The notes: generated from the letters alone by a model not told the origin. Numbered from the stretch's first letter, positions 10,657-22,935 are shown. The stretch is 64,000 nt of DNA from Mytilisepta virgata (GCA_028015205.1 CM051518.1:61149978-61213977), one strand, 5' to 3'. A program made the numbers and translations.

Positions 10657-13600
10657 TTACCATCCACGCCTTAGAGGTAATCCTGAAAAGAACATAACAA
10701 TATTAATCACCTAAGACACGCCGTAATCAACAAATACAGTTTACTCGTGATTTAATAATAGTCACCTTTTTCTCCGTTAATTTTCACAACATGAAAAATA
10801 AAAAAAAAATAAATTTATTTAGAAATAGATTTTTTGCTTCGATTAATATTATTCGGTTTCCCATTTCTTTGATTAACTATCAGTGTCAAATGTATGCAGT
10901 GACAAAAAATAAATATTATTAAAACGCGGGTATGTTGCATCGAAAGGGTTCAAATCATGTTTGAAATAGGTCATTTTTGTCTGATGATTTTTTCGGTACC
11001 TTTAATATCCAATAATCTTGACGAATCCTTTAAAATTTTTCTGATTTCCTTTATTCTATCGTCTAGATCTTCGTTTGTTTTCCTTAGTTTTCCTCCTGCA
11101 AAGATATTATAAACCGGCATTAAAACTGATTTTCTAACTTATACTGTTTACTTCTGATAGTGATTCTCCTAAATTGTGGTGTGTTCGACTTCTCGGTCTT
11201 AATAGTTTCCCGCCAAAGGTCGGTGGCTTTTTCGTATATTCGTCGGCTTCCTCCGCCCCCAAAATGTTGGTCCACAGGAAATGGTAATAATGATAACTCG
11301 AAGAAAAGGAAAAAGGAAAAGAAAGGTCTATTGTTTTAAAGACAGATCCGAGGAATAGAAATGTGCATATGGAGCATCAGATTGTTGTAACATTTTATAT
11401 TTTTAACATTTGTATTTTCGCGTTTCATTTAAGACTACACGACAACCCCTAGACATTATGAATCCTCATCAACAGTTCAGGTTTTCCCAGCGACGTATAC
11501 TCCATATCTTTCGTATTTTAATGTGAAATAAAAGTGAAATTTATAATTATATCTTACCTGCATAGAATCCAACTCTTTTAATATTCTCAACCCTTTCTGA
11601 TGTTCCGTGTTTCCATAACTGATCATTCATCTTTCTGACCTTTTCCGTATTTGCGGCTATTGTTGAGTTCCATGCTTCGAGTTCCGACATTAACCTGCTT
11701 TCATCATTAAGTTTGGTATCGATAACTTTGTATATATCTTGTAAAGCCAGGTGAGTTTGGATCATGTCATTTTCGTTCTTATATAATCTTATTTGCAACT
11801 CTGAAATGAACGAATACTTGTGTGTATTACATGTATATGGCAAATTTTTTACTTGATTTTTTTATTCAAACCCGTTACTATATACAACTTCTTTTATTAA
11901 AACATTTTATGTACTGTGGTTTCTCAGGGTTGACTCCCATAAGAATGCCGCGACACCATTATAATATGGGATTAAAAGAAGTGCTAAATACAAGGAATAA
12001 TTCCAAGTAGAGATTAGGAATGATAATTCCAAAGAATATTCCCGTAAAATTACATTATTTCAATACGTACCTCTCATCTCTTCTGAATATTCTTCAATCT
12101 CCCAATGGTAATGTTTCTCGAATCCTTGTATGACTTTCAATTCTGCATAAAATATTACAGAAGAACATTAAAAATGGTGTTAATGTCAATTTCGAATAGA
12201 TTTAAGAATCTATTGTTTAAAATGTTTTTCATATTCGATTTTCGTGTTAAAAAACTTTAACCAAGAATATTTCGCAACGAATCGGTGAAAGCTATTGGTT
12301 TCTGGAAGTTTATAATATATATACATGTGTCGCAATTACGGTCTAAGTCCATGACAGGAACAAAGTCTAAAAACTGTCTACTTAAACATTGGCCTTCAAT
12401 TACTTTAGGGGTTCCACTTCATATTGGGGTATCCTTTACTAATCCTAATCCCCTAACCTTAACTAAATCCTAGCCCCAATAGGAGTTGCACCCCTAAAGT
12501 AAATGAAGGCATTAACATTTTCCACCTTTTAAGCAGAAAAAATCCATTATAAATACTTTATATACGGCTTTAACATAAAAGAAATCCATGCCGTCTTGTC
12601 ATCCTTGTGTAAAGAAATAAACATGTAATTTACACACCTCTTACAAATCCTAAATACACCCTGTTACTTTTTATCAAGCTGTAGACCAACCAAACAATCA
12701 CTGTATACAATACAAACTGTATTCCGTTACAACTCAAACACTGAGTAAAAGAAAGATTTAAAAGGAATAGAAAGAAATAGACAGATACAGTGGAAATAAT
12801 AAATAGATAAAATGAAAACTAAAATTAAGAAAACTCAAAATATTTAAACAGTAAGGAAGCAAGGAAGAAGATAATAAAAACTGCTACAAATGAATTTAAT
12901 CATTTCATGAATCAATGTTTGATGCATCGTTATGATAAAAACAAAAACCAAAAAAAAAAAAAACTTACGTTCCAAACAGAAGCTGATGCATCCATCATAA
13001 AATCCCCTTTCTGTAATAAAATCTCAGCCAAATCTGATCCACTAACTGTGAAAGCAGGCTTGCTGTAAAAATGAAAACAAATTAGCGAACCAAGTTAAAG
13101 AATATTCAAAAGGGAAAGTAATACATCTGAAAACAAATTCCTGTAATTTTAATCCTTACTACAACGGCCTTACTTTAGGGGATCCACTTTTTCAGGGCTA
13201 CGGTTTGGTTAAGGTTATGGTTTAGGGTTGGGGTAGGGTTATGTTTAGGGTTTAGTGTAGGGTTAGGGTTAGGTTAGGGTTAGGGTTAGTATAGGATACC
13301 CCATATGGAGTGATTTAGGGTTTAGGTTGGGGTTAGGTTATGGAAAGTTTAGGGTTTAGGATTAGGGGTTTATATAGGATACTCCCGTATGGAGTGATTT
13401 ATGGTTTAGGGTTTATGGTAGGGTTAGGTGATGGAAGTGTTAGGGCTAGGTTAGGATTTATTATAAGGGTAAGTATATGGTAGACCCCCATATGGCGTTG
13501 ATTAGAGTTTAGGGTTTAGGGTAGGGTCAGGGTTATGGTTAGGGTTTAAGGTTGGGTTGGGTTTGGTTAGGGCTAGGGTTTAGGGTTGGGTTAGGGTTAG

Positions 13601-14530
13601 GGGCAAGGTCGGACAGAAACATGTAGATAGGCGAAGTGTACCGTAATTCTCATGAAACCTACAATTTGTGCTAACAATTCAAAGTCGTATAATTTGAACA
13701 ACCTATGACACAAGTATTTTGTCTGTAACAAGGTATAATATGATATTTAAATTGATTGCCATGAAAATAATAAAAATGAAATAAACTATTACACAACTTT
13801 TTATGTAACGTATCATTATCAATAATACAAATACAGTGTTTTATAAAATCTTGTTTTTTCTATAGTTCCCCGACGATCTTTGAGATGCCCCAATACCTAA
13901 TTAATATTATTGATAGAATTTCCGATTCCTGTGCATTTCCATAATCTAACCCTAGACATTAACCCTAACCCTAAGGCCTAACCCTAACCCTAACCCTTAC
14001 CCTAACCCAACCCTAAACCCTAGCCCTAACCAAACCCAACATCTCAAAGATCGTCGAGTAACTATAGAAAAAACAAGTGTTTTTTTTCTATAGTTCCCCG
14101 ACGATCTTTGAGATGCCCCTATCCCTTATTATTGATATAATTTCCGATTCCTGTGGGAAGGGTAGGTGTTAGGGTTAGTAGGTTAGGCCAACTTAGGGTT
14201 TAGTATAGGATATCCCCATATAGAGTGGTCCCCTATAATAAACCGTAAATTTATGTTATGAAAAAACGTATGTAAATATTAAAATCTGTTGAAAGGGCAT
14301 AAACGGTTGAAACAGAACAAACAAAGATTTTATTATGAACATTTTGCCGTAAATGTTTTGGTTATAATAAGATCTCACCTCCATGTAATGTTAAAGAGAG
14401 GACATTCCTTTAGATCGTCAACGTCGGAAGGCACTCTAAACAACAACACACCAGCAACACAGAAAGCTGAAATGTTTAAAATTAATGAAATCACAACAGC
14501 ACAATAAAACTGTTTCTTCCGCTTCGCCAT
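10657..14530 (-). CDS. Two-pass membrane/coiled-coil protein, copy 2 (7 exons, 261 aa)
   Basis: Minus-strand exons are 14530-14379, 13062-12969, 12740-12638, 12142-12071, 11800-11558, 11095-11000 and 10682-10657. All lengths equal those of copy 1, all introns are GT-AG, and I see no stop before the terminal TAA. Differences from copy 1 are mostly amino-acid changing. Examples in exon 2 are GSDLAEILLQKGDFMMDASA against GSDVVEILLQKGDLVMDASV. Intron 1 is longer than in copy 1 because of an inverted duplication. Function is not recognised; topology is as for copy 1. It appears intact. Confidence 0.8.
12391..12510. mobile_element. TIR element (MITE) in intron 3, unit 2
   Basis: Orthologous to the element at 5709-5827, with the same TTTAGGGG-bearing ends and the internal word GGGGTATCC. 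A few substitutions distinguish it. The right end reads AAGGCA instead of AAGGCC. Confidence 0.8.
13615..14040 (-). repeat. Inverted duplicated segments inside intron 1 of copy 2
   Basis: 13615-13842 is the reverse complement of the segment at about 8132-8369 (5' flank of the gene in unit 1). About 13853-14040 is the reverse complement of the left part of the palindrome plus the adjoining telomere-like repeats (equivalent to about 6900-7075). Neither inverted piece exists at this place in units 1 or 3. Confidence 0.85.
14041..14116. repeat. Palindrome in telomere-like array, unit 2
   Basis: CATCTCAAAGATCGTCG pairs with CGACGATCTTTGAGATG across a loop of a few bases. This is the unit 2 counterpart of the palindrome at 6993-7153, with the outer left flank displaced into the inverted segment. 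Confidence 0.85.
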
Positions 14531-15084
14531 CTTTTGTGTTTCTAAGACGTTATTGTGACATCGTAGTTATAACGTCACTGAGCGCGCCTCGTTTTCGAAC
14601 AAGCAGTTTGACCGTTGAGGCTGTGTTGAATAGAGTATATCCATAGCTATCCGAGGATATCTAGACCTTAGTACATGTATCTAAATTGTTTCTTGCTCGC
14701 TGGACCGAAAATAAAGTATTTTGCGGGATCCGGAACAGGAAATAGGCTCCCGTCCGAATAATGGAGCGAAATTAATTTATAAAACAATTTGACGGCTAAT
14801 GATACAGGGCGCCGAATGGGACTTGAACTTTTTGTAATCAAAATCAATTTTGTGTACACAAAATTTAATTCTGTCATAACAAAATCATTTTTGTCTTACA
14901 AAACTATGTGATACAGACTTGTTTTATGAGAACTTCAATTTTGTAATGACAAAATTCATTTTTGGAGACAAAATTCATTCTTGTCATGACAAAATTCAAT
15001 TTTGTCAAATAGCTATGCAAATATAAACTTATTTGCATACAACATTGAGTTTTGTTTAACAGAAGTGAAAGTTTAACACAAAAG

Positions 15085-15232
15085 TCATTTTTGTCACAAA
15101 AGTCAACTTTGTGTCACAAAAGTCAACTTTGTGTCACAAAAGTTAATTTTGTGCCACAAAAGTCAGTCTTGTGTCACAAAAGTCAGTTTTGTGTCACAAA
15201 AGTCAATTTTGTGTCACAAAAGTCAATTTGTA
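15085..15232. repeat. 20-bp tandem array inside the TIR element
   Basis: About seven copies of a 20-bp unit such as GTCACAAAAGTCAACTTTGT. Each unit is itself partly self-complementary. Single divergent copies occur in the right half on the opposite strand. Confidence 0.88.
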
Positions 15233-15292
15233 TGCAAATGAATTCTCTCATCACGATTTTGTAAGAAGGCCTCTCATTGGATATAGTAACCA

Positions 15293-15377
15293 TTCTAATA
15301 TGACGTCCTTCTTTGGCTTTCCCATAAGTAACATGGGTTTGCTGACATTAAAGCCAAAGAAGGACGTCATATTAGAA
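15293..15377. repeat. 28-bp-arm hairpin nested at the centre of the TIR element
   Basis: The arms (TTCTAATATGACGTCCTTCT onwards) are perfect complements, 15293-15320 and 15350-15377, around a 29-bp loop. The hairpin and its right flank to about 15484 recur at 28114-28303, with the loop in the opposite orientation. It interrupts the outer palindrome after GGATATAGTAAC. Confidence 0.92.
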
Positions 15378-17604
15378 TAAACAATATTGTACAAAATGTC
15401 CTATATTTGCCATATATACTTTATTAGGTATTTATACTTACTTTTGCAGAATAGCGCATCCCTCATATGATGTGTCCTTGAACCTGCGAGACCTGCGGTT
15501 ACTATATCCAATGAGAGGCCTTCTTACAAAATCGTGATGAGAGAATTCATTTGCATACAAAATTGACTTTTGTGACACAAAATTGACTTTTGTGTTAAAT
15601 TTTCACTTCTGTTTAACAAAACTCAATTTTGTCTACACAAAAATAAACACAAAATTTAATTTTGTGACAAAATCGCAGTTTTGTATGCAAATTAGTTCAC
15701 AGAATCCAAACTAAACTAATTTGCATACGAAATTGACTTTTGTCGCCCAATTTTCAAATTAGGTAACAAAAGTAAAGTCTGTGATACAAAAATGAATTTT
15801 GTCATGACAAAAGTAGCTTTTGTCCACTGAAAGATAATTTTGTATGACAAAATTTAAATTTGTAGTATGCTACAAATTTTGTTAAACTGAACTCATTTTT
15901 GTTGAACAAAACTCACTTTTGTCCGTAAAAAATTGAATTTCGAGTACAAAACCACAAGAGCCCCGTTCGGCGCCCCGTAAATGATGCGTTGGATAAAGGA
16001 TATCCGTAGCTAGGCGATGATATCTAGGCCTTAATTGTTATATTTGTTTCTTGTCAGATTTGGCTGAAAATAAAGTAATTTCGGGGATCCGGTATTGCGG
16101 ACAGACCCCGTTCGGACCATGATCTAAGTCACCTTCTAGATATTGTTGCTCAATCAAATTTTACCTTGCTTTGGCTGCTGATGAGTCTTCTTACTTTTGT
16201 TTTATAAAAAGTATTCAAGTTAAAGACTTAAATTAAAATTCTTGTTTCTTTTATTATTAGATAAAAAAAATCCAGAGTTGCTTTCCCCTTTTTTTTGGAA
16301 TGCGTGTTTTTTTTTATGAACAAAACACTGTATTTGTATTATTGATAATGATACGTTACATAAAAGTTGTGTAATAGTTTATTTCATTTTTATTATTTTC
16401 ATGGCAATTAATTTAAATATCATATTATACCTTGTTACAGACAAAATACTTGTGTCATAGGTTGTTCAAATTATACGACTTTGAATTGTTAGCACAAATT
16501 GTAGGTTTCATAAGAATTACGGTACACTTCGCCTATCTACATGTTTCTGTCCGACCTTGTAGATCATTTTGTAAGTATATCTACGTGCATTCTACACACA
16601 CCTATTATGAGGCTAGTGTACACCATGTTTCGTGAAGTATTAAAGTGACTTTTATTTTTTGATATTCAGATGCAGTTCAATATGAACTATGTACATGTGT
16701 AGTTGCATGAAACATTTTATAACGATCTGATTAAAACCTAAATTGTTAGCTGAGTTGCAATGAAGTTGCATCCGGCTATTACTTTGATGAAGATCGGGCG
16801 GGCGGGCTTGCGTCCACAGTTTGTTTCTGGGTGATATCTTTAGTTTGCATGAACCTATTGAAACGAAATTTTCATATGTTGTACTATATGAGATTTAGAA
16901 GATTTTTGATTTTGGGGTCAGTGATAGAGTTTTTGGGGATACTTAATTTTTACTAAACAAATCACAGATTTTGAGAATTGATAATATATTCAGTTTCCTC
17001 TGCTAATTTTTACAAAACTTAATTAGTTTATTAGACCATATGAAACTCTGAAATCTATTCAGTTTTTTTTGGTGGAGAAAACTTTACTTAAAATCACAGA
17101 TTTTAAAAAGTGACAATACCTCAACTGGTTTCTACCAAACCTCAAATTGTTATTCAACAAAATGATAATCTCAAGCCTATTTTTTTTTTTGTATCAATAC
17201 GTGACATTGTTTTGAGAATTTACAATACAAAGAAAATACAAAGATAGATCTTACAAAGTCTTTGGCTCGATTGATTCAATACTTCATTGTTTATCCTATG
17301 TGTCTATTGTAATGTTGAATGACACAATTGGAATTTTGCAATTCCAGTGTTTTATAACTATCCTGAAAGACTCTGAGCGACCATATATTAAAGTAATCAA
17401 CTGTGAAATAGAAATTCCTTGGACAATGGAATTTCGAACATTGCAATACCATCTTGAACAGCAACTTCCGGTAAAAGGTTTATAACTTAATAAATCCCTG
17501 TCATGACGTCGTGCGTATGAATACGTACGCATGCAATATAGTGCATGAGAAAAAGGTTAATTTCAAATGGAAAACGTCATAATGCTGCATTATTTTGGAA
17601 TTAT

Positions 17605-17760
17605 AAGTAATAAAGGTTATTATTACGGAATTTATAAATGTGTAACCTCGGGCATATCACTCACAAACTTTGCATAAAGTCCTATGCATTTTATTTAGTT
17701 TGTGAGTGAATCGCCCGAGTTTAAACATTGATAAATTCCTTCAAAATAACCTTCATTACT
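17605..17760. repeat. Foldback, unit 2 copy
   Basis: Counterpart of the palindrome at 9425-9579. The arms here are less perfect, so it is more eroded than the unit 1 copy. Confidence 0.8.
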
Positions 17761-17896
17761 ATTACATAATTAATAATATATTCAAATTAGGTTGCAACTT
17801 GGCTTTTGCGTCTTTGTTGCCCATTACATTTTTCTCCATTTTATCAAGATAGCCATCTTATACTCCAGGGACCTTATTTTCGAAAGTTTCCTTGCG

Positions 17897-17956
17897 TAAG
17901 ATTGATCGTTCTCTAACTCGGCGGAGCCTCGTTAGAGAAGGACCAAATCTTACCCT
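17897..17956. repeat. Short foldback with GC-rich loop, unit 2
   Basis: Counterpart of 9715-9774, nearly identical. Confidence 0.55.
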
Positions 17957-18113
17957 CGGGTGTCTGAGATTTCCTTATCTCGTACTTGCACCGGTGTCAC
18001 ATTCTTAATTTGCTAAAAACGTTACCCATGTTAAACTCTTAATGTCTTTTATAGCAGATAACACATAGAATTTCATAAATTTATATATAAAAATGCGAGA
18101 AATGTCCAGGGTT

Positions 18114-18221
18114 CGATGGATGGATGGATAAATTATTATTTAACGTCCAGTGGCAACCAGGTGCATATCAGGGCGAGAACACGTTGATATGATAATGAAT
18201 ATGATCCCTGCTTTGTACTAG
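18114..18221 (-). mobile_element. 5'-truncated SINE remnant, unit 2
   Basis: Counterpart of the remnant at 9917-10014. It keeps GTCCAGTGGCAACCAGG and GGGCGAGAACACG, which are closer to the full-length SINE at 53 kb than the unit 1 copy is. Confidence 0.85.
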
Positions 18222-18323
18222 CTAGGGTTCGAGATCAATCCCTTGCAAAAATGATCGATTCCTGTTGCGTGCAATAAAGATATATTTTTCAATTACCAGG
18301 GACCTCTTTTATGGCTATATAAA

Positions 18324-18775
18324 GCTGAGAAACGTAGACTCCATATGCAGGCGATGCTGGTATATTGCTACTCAATAGGAAAGTCGAAGTCATAACGTTT
18401 GTCATAAAGAGTTGTCTTCAAATGGCCCTCATTGTCTATTTCGAGAAACAAATCCAAATATGAAGCGGACTGCGATGTATCTGTAGTATCCTTAATGTTA
18501 AGTTCACTGGGGTATATGAGATGTAGAAAGTCTTGGAATTTATCTTTATTTAACGACAACAATCATCTGCATAACGAAAAGTGAAATTAAAGTATTGGGC
18601 TAGTTTCTTTTTGTTTTCACGTAGAAGCCCTTGAATGAAGTCCGCTTCATATGAGTACAGAAACAGATCGGAGAGGAGAGAAGCACAGTTGGTTCCAATT
18701 GGAATGCCGATTGTTTGTTGAAAATAAATCTATACGTTAAAGTAAAATTGGAAATCGGGCCTGTTTTATCTAAAT
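18324..18775 (-). mobile_element. Penelope-like reverse transcriptase fragment, unit 3
   Basis: Shows NFTLTYRFIFNKQS, then a CSYEADFI-type region in a different frame, then MLSLNKDKFQDFLHLIYPSE and SASYLDLFLEIDNEG. A base change or deletion breaks the frame at the YIDD site near 18563. Non-functional. Confidence 0.8.
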
Positions 18776-18857
18776 AAAGCAATAAAACTTTACACTATCT
18801 TTTATTGAAATGTAACAAATGAAAAAGTCAACCCATAGTGAAATCCTCAGCATTTCT

Positions 18858-21800
18858 TTACCACCCACGCCTTAGAGGTAATCCTGAAAAGAAAATAAAA
18901 ATATTAATTACCTAAGACAAGCTATAATCAACAAATACAGTTTACTCGTGGTTTAAGAATAGTCACTTTTTTCTTGGTTAATTTTAACAACATGAAAAAT
19001 AAAATAATTTTAGAAATATATTTTTTGCTTCGTTTAATATTATTCGGTTTCCCATTTCTTAATTAACTATGTCAAATGTATGTAATGACACAAAATAAAT
19101 ATGATTAAAACGCGGGTATGTTGCATCGAAAGAGTTCAAATGTTTGAAATAGGTCATTTTTGTTTGATGATTTTTTTCGGTACCTTTAATATCTAATAAT
19201 CTTGACGAATTCTTTAAAATTTCTCTGATTTCCTTAATTCTATCGTCTAGATCTTCGTTTGTTTTCCTTAGTTTTCCTCCTGCAAAGATATTATAAACCG
19301 GCATTAAAACTGATTTTCTAACTTATACTGTTTACTTCTGATAGTGATTCTCTTAAATTGTGGTGTGTTCGACTTCTCGGTCTTAATAGTTTCCCGTCGA
19401 AGGTCGATGGGTTTTTTCTATATTCGTCGGCTTCCTCCACCCCCAAAAAGCTGGTCTACAGGGATTGGTAATAATGATAACTCGAAGAAAAGAAAAAAGG
19501 AAAAGAAAGATCTATTGTTTTAAAGACAGCTCCGAGGAATAGAAATGTGCATATGGAGCATTAAATTGTTGTAACATTTTATGTTTTTAACATTTGTATT
19601 TTCGCGTTTCATTTAAGACTGCACGACAACCCCTAGACATTATGAATCCTCAGCAAAAGTTCAGGTTTTCCCAGTTAGGTATACTCCATATCTTTCGTTT
19701 TTTAGTGTGAAATAAAAGTGAAATTTATACTTATATCTTACCTGCATAGAATCCAATTCTTTTAATATTCTCTTTGTATATATCTTGTAAAGCCAGGTGA
19801 GTTTGGATCATGTCGTGTTCGTTCTTATATAATTTTACTTGCAACTCTGAAATGAACGAATACTTGTCGTGTATTACATGTACATATATATGGCAAATTT
19901 TTTACTTGATCTTTTTTTATTCAAACCCGTTACTATATACAACTTCTTTTATTAAAACATTTTATGTACTGTGGTTTCTCAGGGTTGACTCCCATAAGAA
20001 TGCCGCGACACCATTATAATATGGGATTAAAAGAAGTGCTAAATACAAGGAATAATTCCAAGTAGAGATTAGGAATGATAATTCCAAAGAATATTCCCGT
20101 AAAATTACATTATTTCAATACGTACCTCTCATCTCATCTGAATATTCTTCAATCTGCCAATGGTAATGTTTCTCGAATCCTTGTATGACTTTCAATTCTG
20201 CATAAAAAAATAGAGAAGAACATTAAAAATGGTGTTAATGTCAATTTCGAATAGATTTAAGAATCTATTGTTTAAAATGTTTTTCATATTCGATTCGAAA
20301 AAAACTTTAACCAAGAATATTTCGCAACTAATCGGTGAAAGCTATTGGTTTCTGGAAGTTTATAATATATATACATGTGTCGCAATTACGGTCAAGTCCA
20401 TGACAGGAACAAAGTCTAAAAACTGCCTACTTAAACATTGGCCTTCAATTACTTTAGGGGTTCCACTTCATATTGGGGTATCCTATACTAATCCTAATCC
20501 CTAACCTTAACCAAATCCTAGCCCCATAGGAGTTGGACCCCTAAAGTAAATGAAGGCCTTAACATTTTCCACTTTTTCAGCAGAAAAATCCATTATAAAT
20601 ACTCTATATACGGCTTTAACATAAAAGAAATCTATGCTGTCTTGTCATCCTTGTGTAAAGAAATAAACATGTAATTTACACACCTCTTACAAATCCTAAA
20701 TACACCCTGTTACTTTTTACCAAGCTGTAGACCAACCAAACAATCACTGTATACAACACAAACTGTATTCCGTTACAACTCAAACACTGAGTAAAAGAAA
20801 GATTTAAAAGGAATAGAAAGAAATAGGCAGATACAGTGGAAATAATAAATAGATAAAATGAAAACTAAAATTAAGAAAATCAAAATATTTAGACAGTAAG
20901 GAAACAAAGGAAGAAGATGAAAAAAAACTGCTACAATACAAATTGCAGATGAAGGGATGAATTTAATCATTTCATGAATCAATGTTTGATGCATCGTTAT
21001 GATAAATACAACAACAAAAACAAAAACAAAAACAAACAAAAAACCAAAAAAACTTACGTTCCAAACAGAAGCTAATGCATCCATCACGAAATCCCCTTTC
21101 TTTAATAAAATCTCAGCCAAATCTGATCCACTAACCGTGAAAGCAGGCTTGCTGTAAAAATGAAAACAAATTAGCACACCAAGTTAAAGAATATTCAAAA
21201 GGGAAAGTAAAACTTCTGAAAACAAATTCCTGTAATTATAATCTTTATTACAACGGCCTTACTTTAGGGCCTTACTTTAGGGGATCCACCTTTTTAGGGC
21301 TACAGTTTGGTTAGGGTTATGGTTTAGGGTTAGGGTAGGGTTATGGTTAGGGTTTAGTGTAAGGTTAGGGTGAAGTTAGGGTTAGGGTTAGTATAGGATA
21401 CCCCATATGGAGTGATGTAGGGTTTAGGTTTGTGTTAGGTTATGGAAAGTTTAGGCTTTAGGATTACGGGTTAATATAGAATACTCCCGTATGAAGTGAT
21501 TTATGGTTTAGGGTTTATGGTAGGGTTAGGTGATGGAAGTGTTAGGGTTAGGTTAGGATTTATTATAAGGGTAAGTATATGGTAGACCCCCATATGGAGT
21601 TGATTAGGGTTTACGGGGTAGGGTCATGGTTAGGGTTAGGATTTAAGGTTGGGTTGGGTTTGGTTAGGGCCAGGGTTTAGGGTTGGGTTTGGGTTAGGGT
21701 TAGGGGTTAGGGTTAGGGTTAATGTTTAAGGTTAGTGTTAGGGTTAGGGTTAGGTTATGGAATGCACAGGAATCGGAAATTCTATCAATAATATTAATTA

Positions 21801-22290
21801 GGTATTGGGGCATCTCAAAGATCGTCGGGTAACTATAGAAAAAACACTTGTAGTTACACGACGATCTTTCAGATGCCCCTATCCCTTATTATTGATATAA
21901 TTTCCGATTCCTGTGGGAAGGGTAGGTGTTAGGGTTAGTAGGTTAGGCCAACTTAGGGTTTAGTATAGGATATCCCCGTATAGAGTGGTTCCCTATAATA
22001 AACCGTAAATTTATGTTATGAAAAAACGTATGTAAATATTAAAATCTGTTGAAAGAGCATAAACGGTTGAAACAGAACAAACAAAGATTTTATTATGAAC
22101 ATTTTGCCGTAAATGTTTTAGTTATAATAAGATCTCACCTCCATGTAATGTTAAACAGAGGACATTCCTTTAGATCGTCAACGTCGGAAGGCACTCTAAA
22201 CAACAACACACTAACAACACAGAAAGCAGAAATGTTTAAAATTAATGAAATCACAACAGCACAATAAAACAGTTTCTTCCGTTTCGCCAT
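18858..22290 (-). CDS. Two-pass membrane/coiled-coil protein, copy 3, in-frame deletion (7 exons, 215 aa)
   Basis: Minus-strand exons are 22290-22139, 21151-21058, 20786-20684, 20197-20126, 19846-19742, 19279-19184 and 18883-18858, with intact GT-AG sites and phases. Exon 5 is 105 bp rather than 243: exactly 46 codons are gone (copy 1 residues 166-211), leaving DIYK joined to ENIKRIGFYAG. This removes about a third of the coiled-coil-like half but keeps the frame to the final TAA. Both membrane segments remain. Replacements near the N-terminus are Q7L, A26V and G27S. It could be a functional short isoform or an early stage of decay. Confidence 0.75.
20440..20558. mobile_element. TIR element (MITE) in intron 3, unit 3
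   Basis: Orthologous to 5709-5827 and 12391-12510, 119 bp, with both GGCC ends present. Confidence 0.8.
21255..22004. repeat. Telomere-like array in expanded TIR element, unit 3
   Basis: Starts GGCCTTACTTTAGGG, and this end is partly duplicated (GGCCTTACTTTAGGGG again). It carries TTAGGG variants and GGATACCCCATATGGAG interruptions. It ends near CCCTATAATAAACC, in intron 1 of copy 3. Confidence 0.82.
21768..21912. repeat. Eroded palindrome in telomere-like array, unit 3
   Basis: Counterpart of 6993-7153. The right arm has lost the TTTTTTCTA stretch next to the loop, so the stem is shorter. Confidence 0.75.
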
Positions 22291-22935
22291 CTTTTGTGTT
22301 TCTAAGACGTTATTGTGACATGGTAGTTATAACGTCACTGAGCGCGCCTCGTTTTCGAATCAAGCAGTTTGACTGTTGAAGCTGTGTTGAATTTAGTATA
22401 TCCATAGCTATCCGAGGATATCTAGACCTTAGTACAGGTATCTAAATTGTTTCTCGCTCGCTAGACCAAAAATAAAATATTTTGCGGGATGCGGAACAGG
22501 GAATAGGCCCTCGTCCGAATAATGGAGCAAAATTAATTTATATAACAATTTGATGGCTAATGATGCGTTGGATAAAGGATATCCGTAGCTAGGCGATGAT
22601 ATCTAGACCTTGATTGTTATATTTGTTTCTTGTCAGATTTGGCTGAAAATAAAGTAATTTCCGGGATTCGGTATTGCGGATAGGCCCCTTTCGGACCATG
22701 ATCCAAGTCACCTTCTGGATATTGGTGCTCAATCAAATTTTACCTTGCTTTGGCTGCTGATGAGCCTTCTTTCTTTTTTTATAAAAAATATTGTAGTCAA
22801 AGACTTAAATTAAAATTCTTGTTTCTTTTATTATTAGATAAAAAAAATGCAGAGTTGCTTTCCCCTTTTCCTTGAAATGCGTGTTTTTTATGAACAAAAC
22901 ATTGTATTTGTATTATTGATAATGATACGTTACAT

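Larger units (their letters stand above)
13166..14244. repeat. Telomere-like array in expanded TIR element, rearranged, unit 2
   Basis: Same opening (GGCCTTACTTTAGGGG) and GGATACCCCATATGGAG interruptions as unit 1. Part of the array (about 13955-14040) runs in the opposite orientation as CCCTAA, following an inverted insertion. Confidence 0.8.
14804..15978. mobile_element. 1.17-kb TIR element inserted only in unit 2
   Basis: The ends are ACAGGGCGCCGAATGGG and, reverse-complemented from the right, ACGGGGCGCCGAACGGG. Units 1 and 3 have an uninterrupted GGCTAATGATGCGTTGG here. In unit 2 the insertion is flanked by TAATGAT (14797-14803) and AAATGAT (15979-15985), a 6-7 bp target duplication. The body is a huge imperfect palindrome rich in ACAAAA and TTTTGT words. 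It encodes no transposase, so it is non-autonomous. The superfamily is not decided by this duplication length. Confidence 0.88.
10118..18323. repeat. Tandem segmental triplication, unit 2
   Basis: Second copy of the unit. It is about 1.5 kb longer than unit 1, because of a TIR insertion (14804-15978) and an inverted rearrangement in intron 1 (13615-14040). The left junction is abrupt inside the Penelope-like remnant at AAGCTGAGAAACG. Confidence 0.92.
18324..22935. repeat. Tandem segmental triplication, unit 3 (truncated)
   Basis: Third copy. Homology stops at GATACGTTACAT (22935), so this unit lacks the last two kilobases of 5' flank present in units 1 and 2. Confidence 0.92.

Noticed and set aside
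14804..15235. CRISPR-like array (20-bp repeats)
   Set aside because: Units are directly adjacent without unique spacers, and the host is eukaryotic.
15052..15264. 70-codon frame rich in SQKS repeats
   Set aside because: It is the 20-bp array in the unit 2 TIR element.
20773..21177. 134-codon hydrophobic minus-strand frame
   Set aside because: It starts as exon 2 of copy 3 and runs on through intron sequence into exon 3; the hydrophobic middle is intron.
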